A DNA stretch of 64,000 nucleotides from Whitmania pigra (taxonomy: Eukaryota; Annelida; Clitellata; Hirudinida; Haemopidae): contig JAJTWR010000365.1 in the NCBI GenBank assembly GCA_021613335.1, positions 1,858,501 through 1,922,500 on the forward strand, given 5' to 3'. The notes under the pieces were generated by a model. That model had not been told where the DNA came from and searched no databases. It saw only the letters and a program-made list of their open reading frames with translations. The position numbers were made by a program, and so were the translations under genes. This document shows, piece by piece, positions 50,168-63,725 of the stretch (position 1 is the stretch's first letter; every line of letters begins with the position of its first letter).

Positions 50168-50653
50168 CACATTTTAATGAGATGCTAAGAAAAAATAAAG
50201 CTCCACCCCTAAACAAATTAAACTCCGCCTAAAATGAGTAAAAGTGAATCTTTTATCCGCAATATATATTAAGTCATTTACATAGAAGTCTCTAATAAAG
50301 TTTTATTATAATTTTGGAAATACTTGACGTCTGACATTAGCAATCGAGTGTTTAAAGTTTACGCTTTGCCTAACCCTAACCCCTAACCCTACCCTATCCC
50401 CTAATCCTAACCCTACCCTAACCCCTAACTCTACCATATCCCCTAACCCTACCCTATCCCCTAATCCTAACCATAACCCTACCCTAACACTTGAGCGGAT
50501 CTATTCGGAGCCTAAATATGCGGACCGATTTTCCCTAAAAAGAGATATACCTAAAAATATTACGGATCAAAGATTTACTTTTACTCATTTTAGGCGGAGC
50601 TTAATTTGTTTTGGGTGGAGCTTCATTAAAGTAGAGCATCTCATTAAAATGTG
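50168..50653. mobile_element. MITE-like element with long inverted repeats
   Basis: The ends are inverted repeats of roughly 100 bp. Left 50168-50270 and right 50653-50550 (reverse) share CACATTTTAATGAGATGCT, GCTCCACCC, CTCCGCCTAAAATGAGTAAA and an AATCTTT-GATCCG-like inner part, with only scattered mismatches. No transposase is encoded. The inner 280 bp includes a degenerate telomere-like array. Flanks give no perfect target-site duplication (TGCGT versus TGCCT is the best near-match). Confidence 0.7.
50369..50488. repeat. degenerate telomere-like CCCTAA array
   Basis: CCCTAA, CCCCTAA, CCCTA and TCCCCTAA variants over 120 bp, organised as two copies of a roughly 50-60-bp higher-order unit (CCCTAACCCTACCCTATCCC recurs). 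It lies wholly inside the inverted-repeat element. Confidence 0.85.
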
Positions 50654-50954
50654 TGCCTCCGTCTCGAAAGGTTTTACCGAACGCACAACACAGCTGAACT
50701 ATTTTTGTGCTACAGGAAAATAGTGATGAAATGTGAATAGCTGCATTCAAATTAATAAATTAAATTTTAAAATACGTTTATTTATTATGAGTATACAATC
50801 AAACAATGTATTAACATTTTAAAAATAATATTGCATATAAAAATCCTAAAATTACTAATGTAAAGTGTTGTCATAGGAACATTATTTTCATCGTGGAATC
50901 GTGCATTACCTTCAACAGCAATATAACGTTAGCTCAATACCGACTATTTTAAAG

Positions 50955-53900
50955 ATGGTGGAGCAAGAGACAGGAGTTTTATTTGAGAGAGATGCCGGAG
51001 AAATCTTTCAAGATCCAGACCTTATAAAGAGTAAGTTACCACAGCCCTATCGAATGATAGATAAAGTTCTCAATCAGATCTTGGAATTGACATGGAGTAA
51101 GATAGTTGTCATAGAAGATAAGAAAGAAAGATTCAGGAATCGTTTAAAAACGCCGAAATGCAAATTTTCTGATATGATGAAGGTAACTCTACATTCGAGA
51201 AATAATCTTTTTTAAACTGCCCTCAGCTACAAGCCATATGCAACCGTTTATCTATAGCCATTTTCCAATGTGACGAAAATTGCTGTTCCCGACTATAACA
51301 ATGGGTTCGTGGTAGTGGGTCTAACTGATGGACTGGCTGTTGTGAAGTACTCTGATGGATGTGGTAAAAACCTTGCACTGTGGCAAGGAGAAACCAGTAC
51401 AGAATTGATATCAGTTGCACGATATGAGAAAGCAGATGATTGCTTCTATATTGCAGCCTCCGACAACAAGGGTATGGTGATTTAGAGACTCATAGATCAT
51501 TCACACACAAATTAACCGTCGACTAAAAAAGATGCATAAAAATTTTAAAATAATTTTAATTATGTGTTGAATGCAGTTTATTATTATTTTATTTATTTAA
51601 TAAGCACGTTATACACTTTGCAGGAATACTAAGGGTGTTTTGTTTCTTTTCCAATAAAATGTTTCTGGTTTGGCAGTCAGTGGAGCAGGTAGTTTCAATT
51701 CTTGAAATCATCTAGCAAAAGCATTTTGTTGAATCCCGCTATTGAACTCACGAAAATCAAAATATTGTACTTTACCAATAGATTTAATAACACTTGGTAT
51801 TTAACGATCAAGCAAAATGAAGTCGAACGATCAAACTTGATGGAAATTGTGGACTTGACATTATCTCCTTGTTGCGAATTTATTGCAGTTGCTCTGCACC
51901 AGCTGCACGGTAGTTTTTAAGTTTTTCGAATCAAAAATTCATTGATGGCCTCGCATTAGATTAAGCGGCACCTTATAAATATTTCACTATCTTTAACATT
52001 GCACCGACATGGCTATGCAGCTTGTTGTGAAGCTTATCTCGGTAAAAGTTCATTATTTTCTCATCTTCAAAAATCTCTTTAACATTTTTCAGACGTGGAA
52101 AACATTGAAAGTTCAAAGAAATTTTCGATGGAATTGTACGTGCTGCCACCAGACGAATGGTTTTCAAGCATTATGACCCACGTGGATGAGGTTTGTGAGC
52201 TTGTTTGCTTCGAAATAAGAAACATTAGTTTAGCTTTTTCTTTTTAATTATTTAAACATTAATTTAAATTTCATGCTTTAATTAATTAGTAAACATTAGT
52301 TTTAATATTAAGAACCCAGAAGAACCCCATCTTCCAGATGTGCAATCTTTGGATGATCTTAAAAGTGTAAGCGAACATTACGTGCACACCACATTTTAAA
52401 ATTATTTAAATTATTTGCTGACGTTTAGAGAGTCGTAAAAGATGTTGCCTTTTCTCGCCCAAAATTGCTCATGAGTCAGGATCAACCAATTTCTCCACCA
52501 AGTATTATTGTTATTATTATTGGAGATGATGAATAATCAGAATTATTAATTTTTATATTGTTTATCACTTGAAAAGTAAGACGATTAACAATTTAATTAT
52601 TATTTCCATAGAAACCAAGAACCATTGCCATTTAATGAATTAAAAGCATTGTATCGATAAATTTCATAAAACAGTGCATAAGTTTTATGGATAATTCTGA
52701 ATACTTGAGTATTTAATTTTGTTCTCCCTTTTCAGTTCCAAGCGAGTTAAATTTTGATGAGATTTTCAAGCGGCAAGATGCCGATTCCCAAGTAATTGGA
52801 CTCGGAAGACAAGCTGTAATCACTCAATCGATTACTGACAGCAGATGGAATCTACTCATCCAAGCTGAGAAGCAAAAGATGGATTTCGTAGAACATTTTG
52901 AAAAGGCGAATTTCTTTCTGAAGACCTTCAGAGATCCTGGTTATGGCGAGTGTGTGAACGAGTCCTCTCAATACGATTACAATGATGAAGTTGGCGATAA
53001 AAAGAGAGGCGTGCAAGTGACAGAATGGTTGAAGAGTCCAGAAAAAGTTCAGTCAACGTGAGTGGCGCACGTTTCGATGAACGTGTCTGCGTTTTATTAC
53101 TGGGGGTCATTTGATGCTCGAATTCATAACTGAATCTCCTATTCAATCTCAATTGCTAAACATTTTATTTCTATTCCCAGAAAGCCGTGTTTCCACTTTA
53201 TTACGTCGAGTAAATCACAGTCACAAGGATCAATAACGCGTTAGTGGCATCCTATGTACAACGTTCGATCGTAACACTTACAAAGGCGTAGCAGAAATGT
53301 GCTTGTACAATTTATTTTCCACATGTGAAGTAAACATTAATCTTTCTCTTCCTGATTCCATTCCAACCTGTCGTGACGGTTTTTATTCTCAGCTCGTCAC
53401 CTTATGCAATCATTTTTGTTCGCTTTTTAGGACAATTTGTGCTTTACTGGAAGTACCGAAGCAACATCTACTACTACGATTTAGACAACCTCAAGAAATG
53501 TTGGTAAAATATTTCCTCGTCCTTCCAGCCTTAATTAGAATAATTTTATTTTATTTAAAAGTAGCTCAACGTGCGCCGAAAAGTCCTAAACTTAAATTAC
53601 AATCTTCACGCGCAATTTCAAATTCTAGATGGTCCATAAATACAATTACTAGCAGACAAGAAACGAGCCAAAACAGGCGTTCAAAATGGCGCATTGTCAC
53701 ACGACGTTGATGCCGATTCTTGCTCTTTTCAGTGCATTCCGATTTCAAAAGCACCCGCCCTCGCATGAGTTCAAGTCATAAACAAATGTTTTTATCCATT
53801 GCCAGCCTCCTCCCCGTGCCCCGGTCCTGACATCCTCTGGACCACTCCATCGGCCATCGTGACCTCTTCTGGCTCTTCATCGTCTTCTATGGTCTTAGTC

Positions 53901-55591
53901 TCCGATGGGAACAATATCATCATTTGGAACGCGAAATTAGGTTTGAACGTTTCTCCTGCTAGTCGGTTTCGTGTCGACTCAGTCAGTCATATCCGAGGCC
54001 CATTTCTAATCTAATAACGACCGCTCGAATGGCGGGCGTTGTCGTAATTAAAAGTAACTCGATTATTTTCCTTCATCGACTCGGCCATTAAAACTTTATG
54101 AATAGGACTTTCTAAACTCCTCTGAACAGGTATTCTAAAAGATGTCGTCCAAATAGCAGACACGGGGAGTATCGTCGATGTCATCGTCGTAGACAAGTCA
54201 CATTCGCAGGACGAATGCAATCAAGGAAGATCCTTCGAGATAAAGAAGCAGACTGATATTCACTTCTGGGTTGTTGTCTTATCAACATCAGGATACATCT
54301 ATGTTCTTGACACTAAGCAGGCAGCGTGTCCTGCTCCTATAAAAGAAGCGATCAATCCTTTGTATGTTTTTTATCTTTTTTCGTGGAATTTTTCAGACGG
54401 AATATTCTCATTTTATGGAGTGTTAACATCATCGGAATCATAACGCTATTCTCTCCTTGGAAAGTTTTATTGTAGCGTCAACAATAACGCTATTAAAGGC
54501 ACAAACATTGCTTTCTTGCAGCAGTAATGTCGTTCAATTAGAATACCCCTAGAACAACTCAAACTAAATGCAATAAGAGACTTTTAATTTTAAATTTCTA
54601 CTTTTAATCGAACGTTTAAAGTGCACAACCGTTTGATTGGATGATAATAATAACTTAAATTGTAATTCAAGCATAGAATCCAATGCAGAAGTGCCTCTTA
54701 GCATTCACAAACTTCAAGGAATAAAAGATACAGTGCGTAAGATCAGAAAACTTTTTTTTCCGTTTTTCTACTAAAAGGAACCAAATTATGAGAACATAAT
54801 TTTCATTTTTGATTTCTCTTTGGTCTTTTTAGTTTGCCATTGTCCAATCAGATTGCAAAGTGTTTTTGTACAACATCATTGGAAAGAAAAACGTCTGCGA
54901 AATAGTCATGTCCGATTGTTGTTTCACACGTCCACATGTTGCTTCCCTCACATCCTCTGTTGACTCAAATGACCAGTACTTCTTCATGATAGGTCAGATT
55001 TCTCATCAAGTCTTATTGTGAATACTTTTAAACGTAAAAAATATTCCGATTTTTTTTCTTGTTTTCTTTTGGAAGGACATCACGCCGAAAGTGTAGTTTG
55101 CTTTGGAGATGTTGAATCGAGCGATGAAAGATCGAAAAGCATTTCTTCGGAAGACACGAAAGAAGAGAAGAAAGAGGAAACTGCAGACAAAAATGATCCC
55201 AAAATGGCTCTCAGCGGTTCTTGGCACTCTTGCATTTTCATTTTCAAAGTTTCGGATTTCATTGCCTCGCAGAAATTGCTTAAAAGACAAAACACTCCCC
55301 AATACGTCAACGTATCCCCTTCCACTCTTACGAAGACGCTTTCGGCAAACAAGGACATTTTAGACCGGTGAGGATTACTCTTCTCCGAAATGTTTTCGAG
55401 ACACCCATTTTAAAATAATTAATTTAAGCAGAAGTATTAAATTGCATTAAATTCATGTTGTGTTATAAAGTGATTATAATTAATAATAAAATTCATGTTG
55501 AAGAATTCAAAAACAAGATCGCCTGAAAGAACGTCTGGCACAAAAGTGGCTCGAAAGAAGGAAAGCATTTAATAACACGGTTGTGTTATAA
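50955..55591 (+). CDS. Gene E: WD-repeat-like protein, probable WDR93 relative
   Basis: Sixteen exons: 50955-51182, 51258-51471, 51624-51688, 51693-51909, 52093-52190, 52313-52366, 52429-52501, 52736-53057, 53181-53239, 53431-53499, 53806-53940, 54130-54361, 54672-54732, 54833-54992, 55076-55367 and 55504-55591; 788 aa if the GTAG at 51689-51692 is skipped. The N-terminus carries LPQPYRMIDKVLNQIL. Blade-like strands follow (FVVVGLTDGLAVVKY, FYIAASDNKGILRVF, MVLVSDGNNIIIWN, WVVVLSTSGYIYVLD). The C-terminus is a basic helix, RLKERLAQKWLERRKAF. These features recall WDR93, a cilia-linked WD protein, but the name is from memory of the family and not a search. Two introns have unusual sites (T|GTTGGT at 53500, GAAG acceptor at 55503). 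The ATG at 50955 is the first in frame. Confidence 0.7.
51689..51692 (+). other. 4-nt GTAG frame break inside gene E
   Basis: Exon 3 reads in frame to GTG GAG CAG at 51688, and the next long frame starts exactly at 51693 (TTT CAA TTC). The four bases between are GTAG. No intron that short can be spliced by the usual machinery. This is either a 4-nt insertion, a collapsed intron or a sequence error. Confidence 0.6.
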
Positions 55592-55615
55592 AGTGATTAG
55601 AATTAATAATAAAAT
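55457..55615 (+). repeat. 36-bp direct duplication flanking the last exon of gene E
   Basis: Copies at 55457-55492 and 55580-55615 differ at one base. The second supplies the last codons and the TAA stop of gene E; the first lies in the preceding intron. Confidence 0.85.
55608..55613 (+). promoter_or_regulatory. candidate polyadenylation signal of gene E
   Basis: AATAAA 17 nt after the stop, with another near 55622. Close spacing makes the later one more plausible. Confidence 0.3.
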
Positions 55616-57881
55616 GAATCGAATAAATATTAAATAATTAATAAACTGATTAAAAATAATAAAATAATAAACGCAATAAATTTTTTCTGACTTATAATTC
55701 TTAAAATCTCATCAAACGTGCGAGATCCTGCCGTGTGGAGGATATTTATGACCCGACTGACCTTTTCATTCCGATAAATTGCAAAGTTTAAATGAGAATA
55801 TTTACAAAGATACCTGGTCTTAAAACGTCACACGAAACTCAAATATAATACATTCAATATTATTATCATTAATTTATTTTATATTTTATTAATAAATTCC
55901 AGTAATTAAAATTTCCTATAATGTTCACCCAGAATAAAATCTCAAAGTCGCTTAGCTTGTTGAGCGAAGTGGAAAGAATTAATTAGTAAGTGTAATAAAA
56001 AAAAATAAATTAATAAGTTTAATAATAAATTAGTTAATAAGTGTCATAAAAAAGTTAATTAACTAGTGTTATAAAAGATTTAATTAGGTGACTGGAGTAA
56101 CTGTTCAAGAAAACTTGTGAATCTTATTTTCTTTCTTAATCGGGAAGGCGGATTGATTTTTATGACAATTGGCCCCTCTAAAAGCAGACGTAATTATCGA
56201 AAATGGCGGGCAACTTTAACAAATGTCTCTTGGCCGGTTGTTAGGGACGTCCTCTTAAAAATAATCCCAAGAGAAGGAAAGCAGACGACGGAAGTTGGGA
56301 GATATTTGCTCGACATCTGATAAGCGTTTTTTATTGCTCTGCGCCAGAAGGAAAGAGCATGTTTTTTTTCCTTTGGGTCGTTCCTTTACTTCCTAAAATG
56401 TGCTCCATTCTTCTGAGAATGGGTGCCTGGTGATGATGACGACGACGATGATGGTAGTGTTGATGGTGATGATGCATTGTGTTTCCACCTTCATAGAATG
56501 GTGAAAGAATGGGAGAACCCCATCTGGAATGTAAATGGCATGCCTTGCATGGTAGCTCCGTATTTCGTGTTTCACATTCCACTTAATTTCGTTTGCACGT
56601 GTCTCGATGAAGTCGAGTTGAGGTGTCTTGTGTCTCGAGCGCGCGACTCTTGCCTTCGAAAGCAGACGAAAAGCAGTTTCATACTCTTAATGTTTGGAAG
56701 CTCAAACCAGCTTGTTGAACCACTTGTAATAAATAATATCAACGCTTAATTTAATCAGGGCATTCTTTGAGAAACTTATCTTAATGACACTCGTCAACTT
56801 ACATTAGGTGCTCACCTCACGAATTAGGGCTATACCTACGATGTATATATATGTATAACTATACACACAAGAGGTCATATTAAAAAATCGATTCCACTAT
56901 GATTCCATGCTGATGATGGTAATGACTAACACGACCATTGCACGGAGATGCAGACAGGTGGGTGGCTATAAAAGCGCTTGCGGACTCTTACAACTCATGC
57001 AAATTACATTTAGTCGGCATTTCCGGGAAAACGTTTTCATGTTTGATTGAATTATTTTCACGAAAAATGAAATCATTTCAAATTTTATTCTTCAAGAGGA
57101 TTTTCATCTTCCGAAAATTGCTTCAAAGAGATGCTATCTTCGATGTGATAATGCCAGAATTTGTCTGATTGCTTCAGTTACATTGCATTCAATTTCATTT
57201 CAATTACAACAGTTACAAGCAAGCTCCAAGTACAAGGTTCGTGAATTTCAATTTTTTTCAAATTTCCTTTTCAATTCCATGATAATTATTATTACTACTA
57301 TTACACGCAGTTAATTACTATAATTATTACACCTCGTTAATTAATATTAATATTACACATTGTTAAATATTTCATTTGGCATTTTCCTGCGTTGTAACTT
57401 CTTAAAATTTAAACAATTTATAACACATAATTATAAAACATTTCTTTGCTCTCAAAGAATCCAATATCATTGGAGTCGAATCAAGTAATATTCCGCTATT
57501 TATATAAGTATAATAATATTGAATCTTATGAGGATAAAATGAGAATGCTGCAATTAATTATTTAATTTTAAAAATATATAAGTTAAATTTTAATTGAAGA
57601 AGGTTAAGCGATTGAATAAATAAATGAATCATTAATCATCATCATTAATTAGTTTATTAATTAATTTATTATTTAAAAATTAATTAATTAATTGGAGTCA
57701 TTGGAGGACATTTCACAAGGTTCATATGTCGCTGCAGAACATTCGAGTTTCATTCGCTGAACAACGACAACATCAGTATCACCACCATGACCATCTTTAT
57801 CGACATCACCATCAATAACAGCGTCATCACTACCACCATAATCGCCGTCGTCATCAACATCAACATCATCATCACCCTCGT

Positions 57882-58084
<203 letters not shown>

Positions 58085-58448
58085 TCAGCGAATCATCATC
58101 TTATTTTTCTTCATCGGTAGCACAATAGCATCACCGTTAAACAATGAACGGATAATGACGCACAGATTATGGCAAAGTTTACGATAAGAATGACGACGAT
58201 GATGATGATGTTGGTGGTGATGACGGTGATGATAATGGAGGAATATGATTGTGTACGACGCAAAAAAAAGCACATGTTATCGCGAGAGAATATAAGACAA
58301 AAGATATTTCTTTCGAATACGCCATGTTAACGAGGATGACGCTCGTGTCGCTCGTGGCAATGATGATGGCGATGATGATTATAGTGATGACGATATTATT
58401 GACGACGACGACGACGATGATGATGATGACGATGATGATGATGATGAC

Positions 58449-58480
<32 letters not shown>

Positions 58481-59023
58481 CGACGACGATGATGACGATG
58501 ATGACGATGACGATGATGACGATGATGATGATGATGAAGTTTGTTGAGTAACAAATGGATCCCTTAAATTCCTTCTTGCAGGTGAACAATCGCAATGAGG
58601 ACCAAACCTACAAATTAAACTGACGTCACAACCTACTCCTACTCCTACTCCTCATCATCATCATCATCATCATCAACAACATCAATGACATTATTATCAT
58701 CATCATCATCAACGTCATCATTGTAGATGACCATGATTATAATGAACGAATGCAGAAGATCTGAGATTACCAGTTCTTCATCGTCGTCATTGTCAACATC
58801 ATCATCATCATCATCATCATCATCAACAATAACAACAACGGCAACAGCAACAACAACAACTCGAAACAACTGAAACAACGAACAATGTTCAGCAACGTCA
58901 TCCAACTTCACTTGTTGCTGCTTCGACTGGTCATCTGGCAAGGCAACATGATGACGTCATCGTCGCTCGATCTATGTTGGTTTTTTTTTAGGATCTTTTT
59001 TGAACTAGTTACGTTAATCAACG

Positions 59024-59265
<242 letters not shown>

Positions 59266-60096
59266 GTCTTCCAGACAACATAAGTATGGGAATGTAACTC
59301 AGAGTCCCCTTTTAAGTTTCCTCATACAGCAGTTGAACTTCTTTTAAATTATTATTAATTATTACAGTAATTTATAATTATATTTCAACAAAGAAAATTG
59401 TTTTAGCAGGCATCGGTAGTTGTTATTCGCGGTGACGCCATTAATATAATGAATACGTTATTAGCATGTATGACAATTAAATTTAATAAATAAATGATAT
59501 AATTAATAATGTGATTTATTTAAAATTATAATTATTATATCATTTAGTTTCCAATGAATGAATGGGTGGATCCCACTTAAAAACAACTGCTTCGGTTGAT
59601 CAGTTCTTATTTAAGTTGTTCTTTATTGCTTCCTTTGATGTCAAGTATTGATAATGATTCTCTTTATTATGGGTGGACTTTAGCGTTTGTTTACTCTTTC
59701 AACCACCCAGCCAGCAATCAATCCATCAATCCGTCTGTTCATTCAGCTGTCCAATTGCCCACCCACTCATACCAACACTTTCATACATATTCAACATCCA
59801 CCCATACTTCCATATATATTATCCACCCATAAAAACATATTCACAAGAACACTATTTGCGGTAGTGCTAGCTATTTCAGTTCTAGTTTTGCATCAATTTC
59901 TAGTCTTGCTAGATCTTTAAAACAAATTTTAAGTTTTATTAGGGCTGCCTGAAATTTTAAAATTATATGCCAGTCCAGGCATATGGTCATGGCTACTCCT
60001 GTGCGTTGACTCGGTGTTACAATGCAACGGGAAACGGCTTTGAAATCGAGCAAGTAGTCCGTACAAATAATCTCGTTATTTAATGGATGATAGTAG

Positions 60097-60290
60097 TATA
60101 TATATATACCTATACATTTTAAGATATATACAAGATGTGTATAAGATATATATAATATATATTATATATATATTAACGTATAAATTAATATATAAATTAT
60201 AAATATATATATAATATATATATAATATATATATAATAATATATAATATATATATATTAACGGTATATACCTATACATATATAATGGTAT
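60097..60290. repeat. (TA)n-rich palindromic block
   Basis: Alternating TA tracts with short ACCTATACA inserts, largely self-complementary. It sits just before the second family-1 SINE copy. Confidence 0.8.
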
Positions 60291-60354
60291 ATATCATCAT
60301 ACCTAGCATAGTTATACCTTTCCCTCCTGGAGATCCAGCATGGTTAAGACTTTG

Positions 60355-60420
60355 CCCCTCACGATGGCAGCACGGATTCGAACCCCGTTGCGCGAGTCCT
60401 AACTATCGAGCTATGCAAAT
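60355..60420 (-). mobile_element. tRNA-derived SINE-like element, family 1, copy 2
   Basis: Minus strand: TAGCTCGATAGTTAGG (A-box-like), then the B-box GGTTCGAATCC exactly matching the Pol III consensus, then GTGCTGCCATCGTGAGG. It matches the copy at 40503-40577. Confidence 0.65.
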
Positions 60421-62022
60421 CATCCAATATCTATGAGTAACATCCATCCGTCCGTCCATTCGTTCATCCATTCATCTGCCCGTCCATCCATCTGTCCAAC
60501 TGGCCACTAAGAGTCCGACCGAAAATGATTTTGGGATGGGAACGAAAACGTAAATAGACCAAATTGCCAAAAATTCTTGACACCGAAAAAGAAAAATAAA
60601 AGTAAACTGAAACCGATTTACGGTCTAAAACGTAAAAAAACGAAAATAATAAAATTAAAGTACTTTAGTATAATAAAGTAAGTAATTTAATATAGAAAAA
60701 ATATAGTTTTAGACAAACCTATTAAGAACTATTTATGAAAACTTATTTTATGATGATCGATAAGTGCCGATGTTTTTGTTTTGAGCCTCGAGTCTGACAA
60801 AGCTAATTGAGATTATTGGAGCTTCACTAACGTTGACTGAATATGGCAATAAATTAATCAACTGATTTCTTAAATTAATATTATTGCTAAAACCGTATAT
60901 GTTGTCGACATTAGATATTAGACCTGCTTATGGATTTAGGTCATTACCAGGCTGAAGTTCACCGATGTCCTACTTGAGCATCTTTGTGCTCCTAACCATC
61001 CTATTCATTAATTGTAGTGAAAAACGAGTATACTATTTTGCACATTTTACAAGTTCTAATCGTTAAATTTAGTTGAAATTTACAGGATGTTTGTATACAA
61101 TAAAATGATATATAACTTTAATAAAAGAACTTGAGTATTATTGAACTTAACGATTTTTGAGTATTGTATTTGCTAAACTTAAAAAAATTAAGGTGTTCTT
61201 AATGTCAGAATGTTCTTAATGTTAGAATAAAGCATTGCCATTTCCTACTTTCTCAATTAACATCAAAAATTTTCAAAATCGTTATCTTTAACTAAAAGAA
61301 ACGAAAATATCCTAAGTTTCTAAGTCACAATTCTGTCACGTGATTATAATTTTAATTAACGGCAAGTAGTTATTATTTTATTTAATTTAACTTTACATAT
61401 CAAATCAATCCGATGTATGACCGATTACCCAAGTCTACTTACTTAATTTTTCATAAATATTCATGAGCTCACAGCTTGGCTAGAGGTGTTTGTCATATTT
61501 AGTAAGCGTTAGGACTTAACTGTTATACTAGGCAGGAGTTAGCCTAGCCCTGTTGTATATATAAACAAACAAAATTTGTTCGTTTCGTTTTCGTTTCCAA
61601 AAGCAATTTGGACCGGAAACGAAAGTGAACTGATAATTAATTTTCCTAGTGGGACAGAAAACGAAACGACACCGTAAATGACTAAAAGTCAATATTCGGC
61701 GCCAAAAAAGAAAACGAAATTCGTTCGGTCTCCAATTAGAATGAGTTAGTTGCTCACCTGAACATGCATCTTCGTTACGCTCAGAGGCCTACGATCCATT
61801 ATTCTCCTTCAATCTCCTTCGTCGATTCATCATCATTATCATCATCACCAGAGTCATTACCACCATCACCGACATCATCATCATCGCCATCAACTTCATC
61901 GTTGAATGTCCTTCATGAATTATCATAGCATAGCAAAATCGTTGTGCCATTCCAAAATCGATTTTTAATTAGGGCGACCAGCCATCAAATAATCATTATC
62001 ATCACCGGGATCGCGTTATTAT

Positions 62023-62023
62023 T

Positions 62024-62057
<34 letters not shown>

Positions 62058-62130
62058 ATTTCACCATAATCATCATCATCATCACCATAATCATCATCAT
62101 AATCATCATAACCACCATCACCCTCCTGTC
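62023..62130. repeat. (ATC)n microsatellite cluster
   Basis: ATC tracts with ATA and ACC variants. GAT-type tracts also occur at 62267-62327 and 62617-62692. Confidence 0.9.
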
Positions 62131-62719
62131 ATGTTCATGGCTGGAGACAGCATAGACATAAAACTTCGACTCAAAGTTCTGTGGTCGCCTCACGTTCTTG
62201 TTCGTGTTCCACTGTCATAATTATCAAGGAAAAACAGGAAGTGCCTGCTTCTGCTGCTGCTGCTGATGATTGTGCTGATGATGATGATAGTGATGATGAT
62301 GATGATGATGATGACGATGACGATAACGTCTTTTTTATTGTGAAATTACAAGGGCTGCCTTTGGCTACACGAATGTGCATCTTCGACAATGAATATAAGA
62401 TGATCTTGATGATGATGACGACGACCACGATGATAATGATGCTGGCCACTATGGTGGTGAAGTAGTTTGAAGTCATGGTGATGAGTGTGGGAAAGTGGCA
62501 AAGGTATGACTAATGTCTTGATGTGGTTGATGTTTCATCGATGTACTTCAATGGTAGTCATGATAACGATAACAGCTTTAACAAAGATTAGATGATGATG
62601 TCGAATGGTCGTGATATTAATGATGATGATGATGATGACGATGATGGTTGTGATAACGATTATGATGATGATGTTGATGTTAATGATGATGATATATAAG
62701 AGGAAGCGCAGCATTTCAG

Positions 62720-62776
62720 ATCTTCCATGCGTGAGGTGGGCATCTCATCATCTTCATTAGGAAGCCATCTGCACAG
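62720..62776 (+). CDS. candidate isolated exon (low confidence)
   Basis: A 57-nt open stretch between a CAG acceptor after a short pyrimidine-poor tract and a GTCGTC donor. One frame reads a Ser-rich SSMREVGISSSSLGSHLH. Little supports it beyond higher GC than its surroundings. Confidence 0.15.
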
Positions 62777-63195
62777 GTCGTCATGGTGATGGAAACTCAT
62801 CCACGTTTTTTCAGACATTTTCTCAGAACATTTTACAGATTGTCAGCAGAAAATAAACATTGCGACGATAATTTTATAATTTTAGAAATTAAATTCTATA
62901 AATAAAATTGTGAAATATCAATAATTGTACAAAAATTGTTCGGAATCAAAATTATTTTCAACTCTTGAAGTGGTCTATTTGAGTTGGTGTGTGCTTATAT
63001 CATATCTACGTTGGAATTTGTGGCTCATCATTCCATCCATCCACACATCCATATTTCAATCCATCTCTTCATCCATTTAAATCCATGGATGAACGATTGA
63101 TGGTAAATAAAGAAATGAACGTCGTTGTACCATGACCAGCTGAATATCACAACTTTATTCGGAGTGGTCAGTGACACTTATGAAAGTTTATTCAT

Positions 63196-63329
63196 TCATT
63201 CTTTCATTCATTCATTCATTCATTCATTCATTCATTCATTCATTCATTCATTCATTCATTCATTCATTCGTTCGTTCGTTCGTTCGTTCGTTCGTTCGTT
63301 CGTTCGTTCGTTCGTTCGTTCGTTCGTTC
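63196..63329. repeat. compound (CATT)n-(CGTT)n microsatellite
   Basis: About 18 CATT units switch abruptly near 63270 to about 15 CGTT units. The HSFI/RSFV protein frames are artefacts. Confidence 0.97.
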
Positions 63330-63504
63330 GCCATTCATGGCGGTGAAATGATTTTACAATGAAATTACACTCCATTTATAATGTTACAACCTTATTATAA
63401 AATTATAAATTATTAATTATAATCTCCAACAATGATCCAATCGTAATATTAATGACGTTGTGACGCTTAACGAATGCGATTATAACAATGGTGACGATGG
63501 CAAA

Positions 63505-63511
63505 GATGATA

Positions 63512-63565
<54 letters not shown>

Positions 63566-63570
63566 GTGAT
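63505..63570. repeat. (GAT)n microsatellite
   Basis: Uninterrupted GAT array of about 20 units just before the candidate exon at 63620. Confidence 0.95.
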
Positions 63571-63619
63571 GGCATAGATGATAATGATGACAACTGAGTG
63601 ATTGAACTTGTTCTTACAG

Positions 63620-63725
63620 CCACCTGCAGATCAGCTCTGGGGATGCAGTCGGAAGAAATACCTGATTCGTCGATAACAGCAAGTTCTTCTCTTGATCCTG
63701 TCAGGCTAGCTCCTTCTTGCGGCAG
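63620..63725 (+). CDS. candidate internal exon of an unknown gene
   Basis: A 106-nt stretch bounded by a good acceptor (TTCTTACAG) and a GTTATT donor. One frame is open throughout and reads TCRSALGMQSEEIPDSSITA and so on, a polar segment with higher GC than its AT-rich surroundings. No upstream or downstream partner exon is found in the window, so the gene, if real, continues beyond 64000. Confidence 0.3.

Larger units (their letters stand above)
48710..50954. other. intergenic region between genes D and E
   Basis: About 2.2 kb. Besides the gene D 3' UTR and the inverted-repeat element at 50168-50653, I see nothing that looks coding. Confidence 0.6.

Noticed and set aside
53297..53710. 137-codon ORF within gene E
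   Set aside because: It overlaps exon 53431-53499 in another frame and otherwise covers intron; the spliced model keeps frame without it.
63125..63362. HSFI/RSFV repeat ORFs
   Set aside because: Translation of the CATT/CGTT array.
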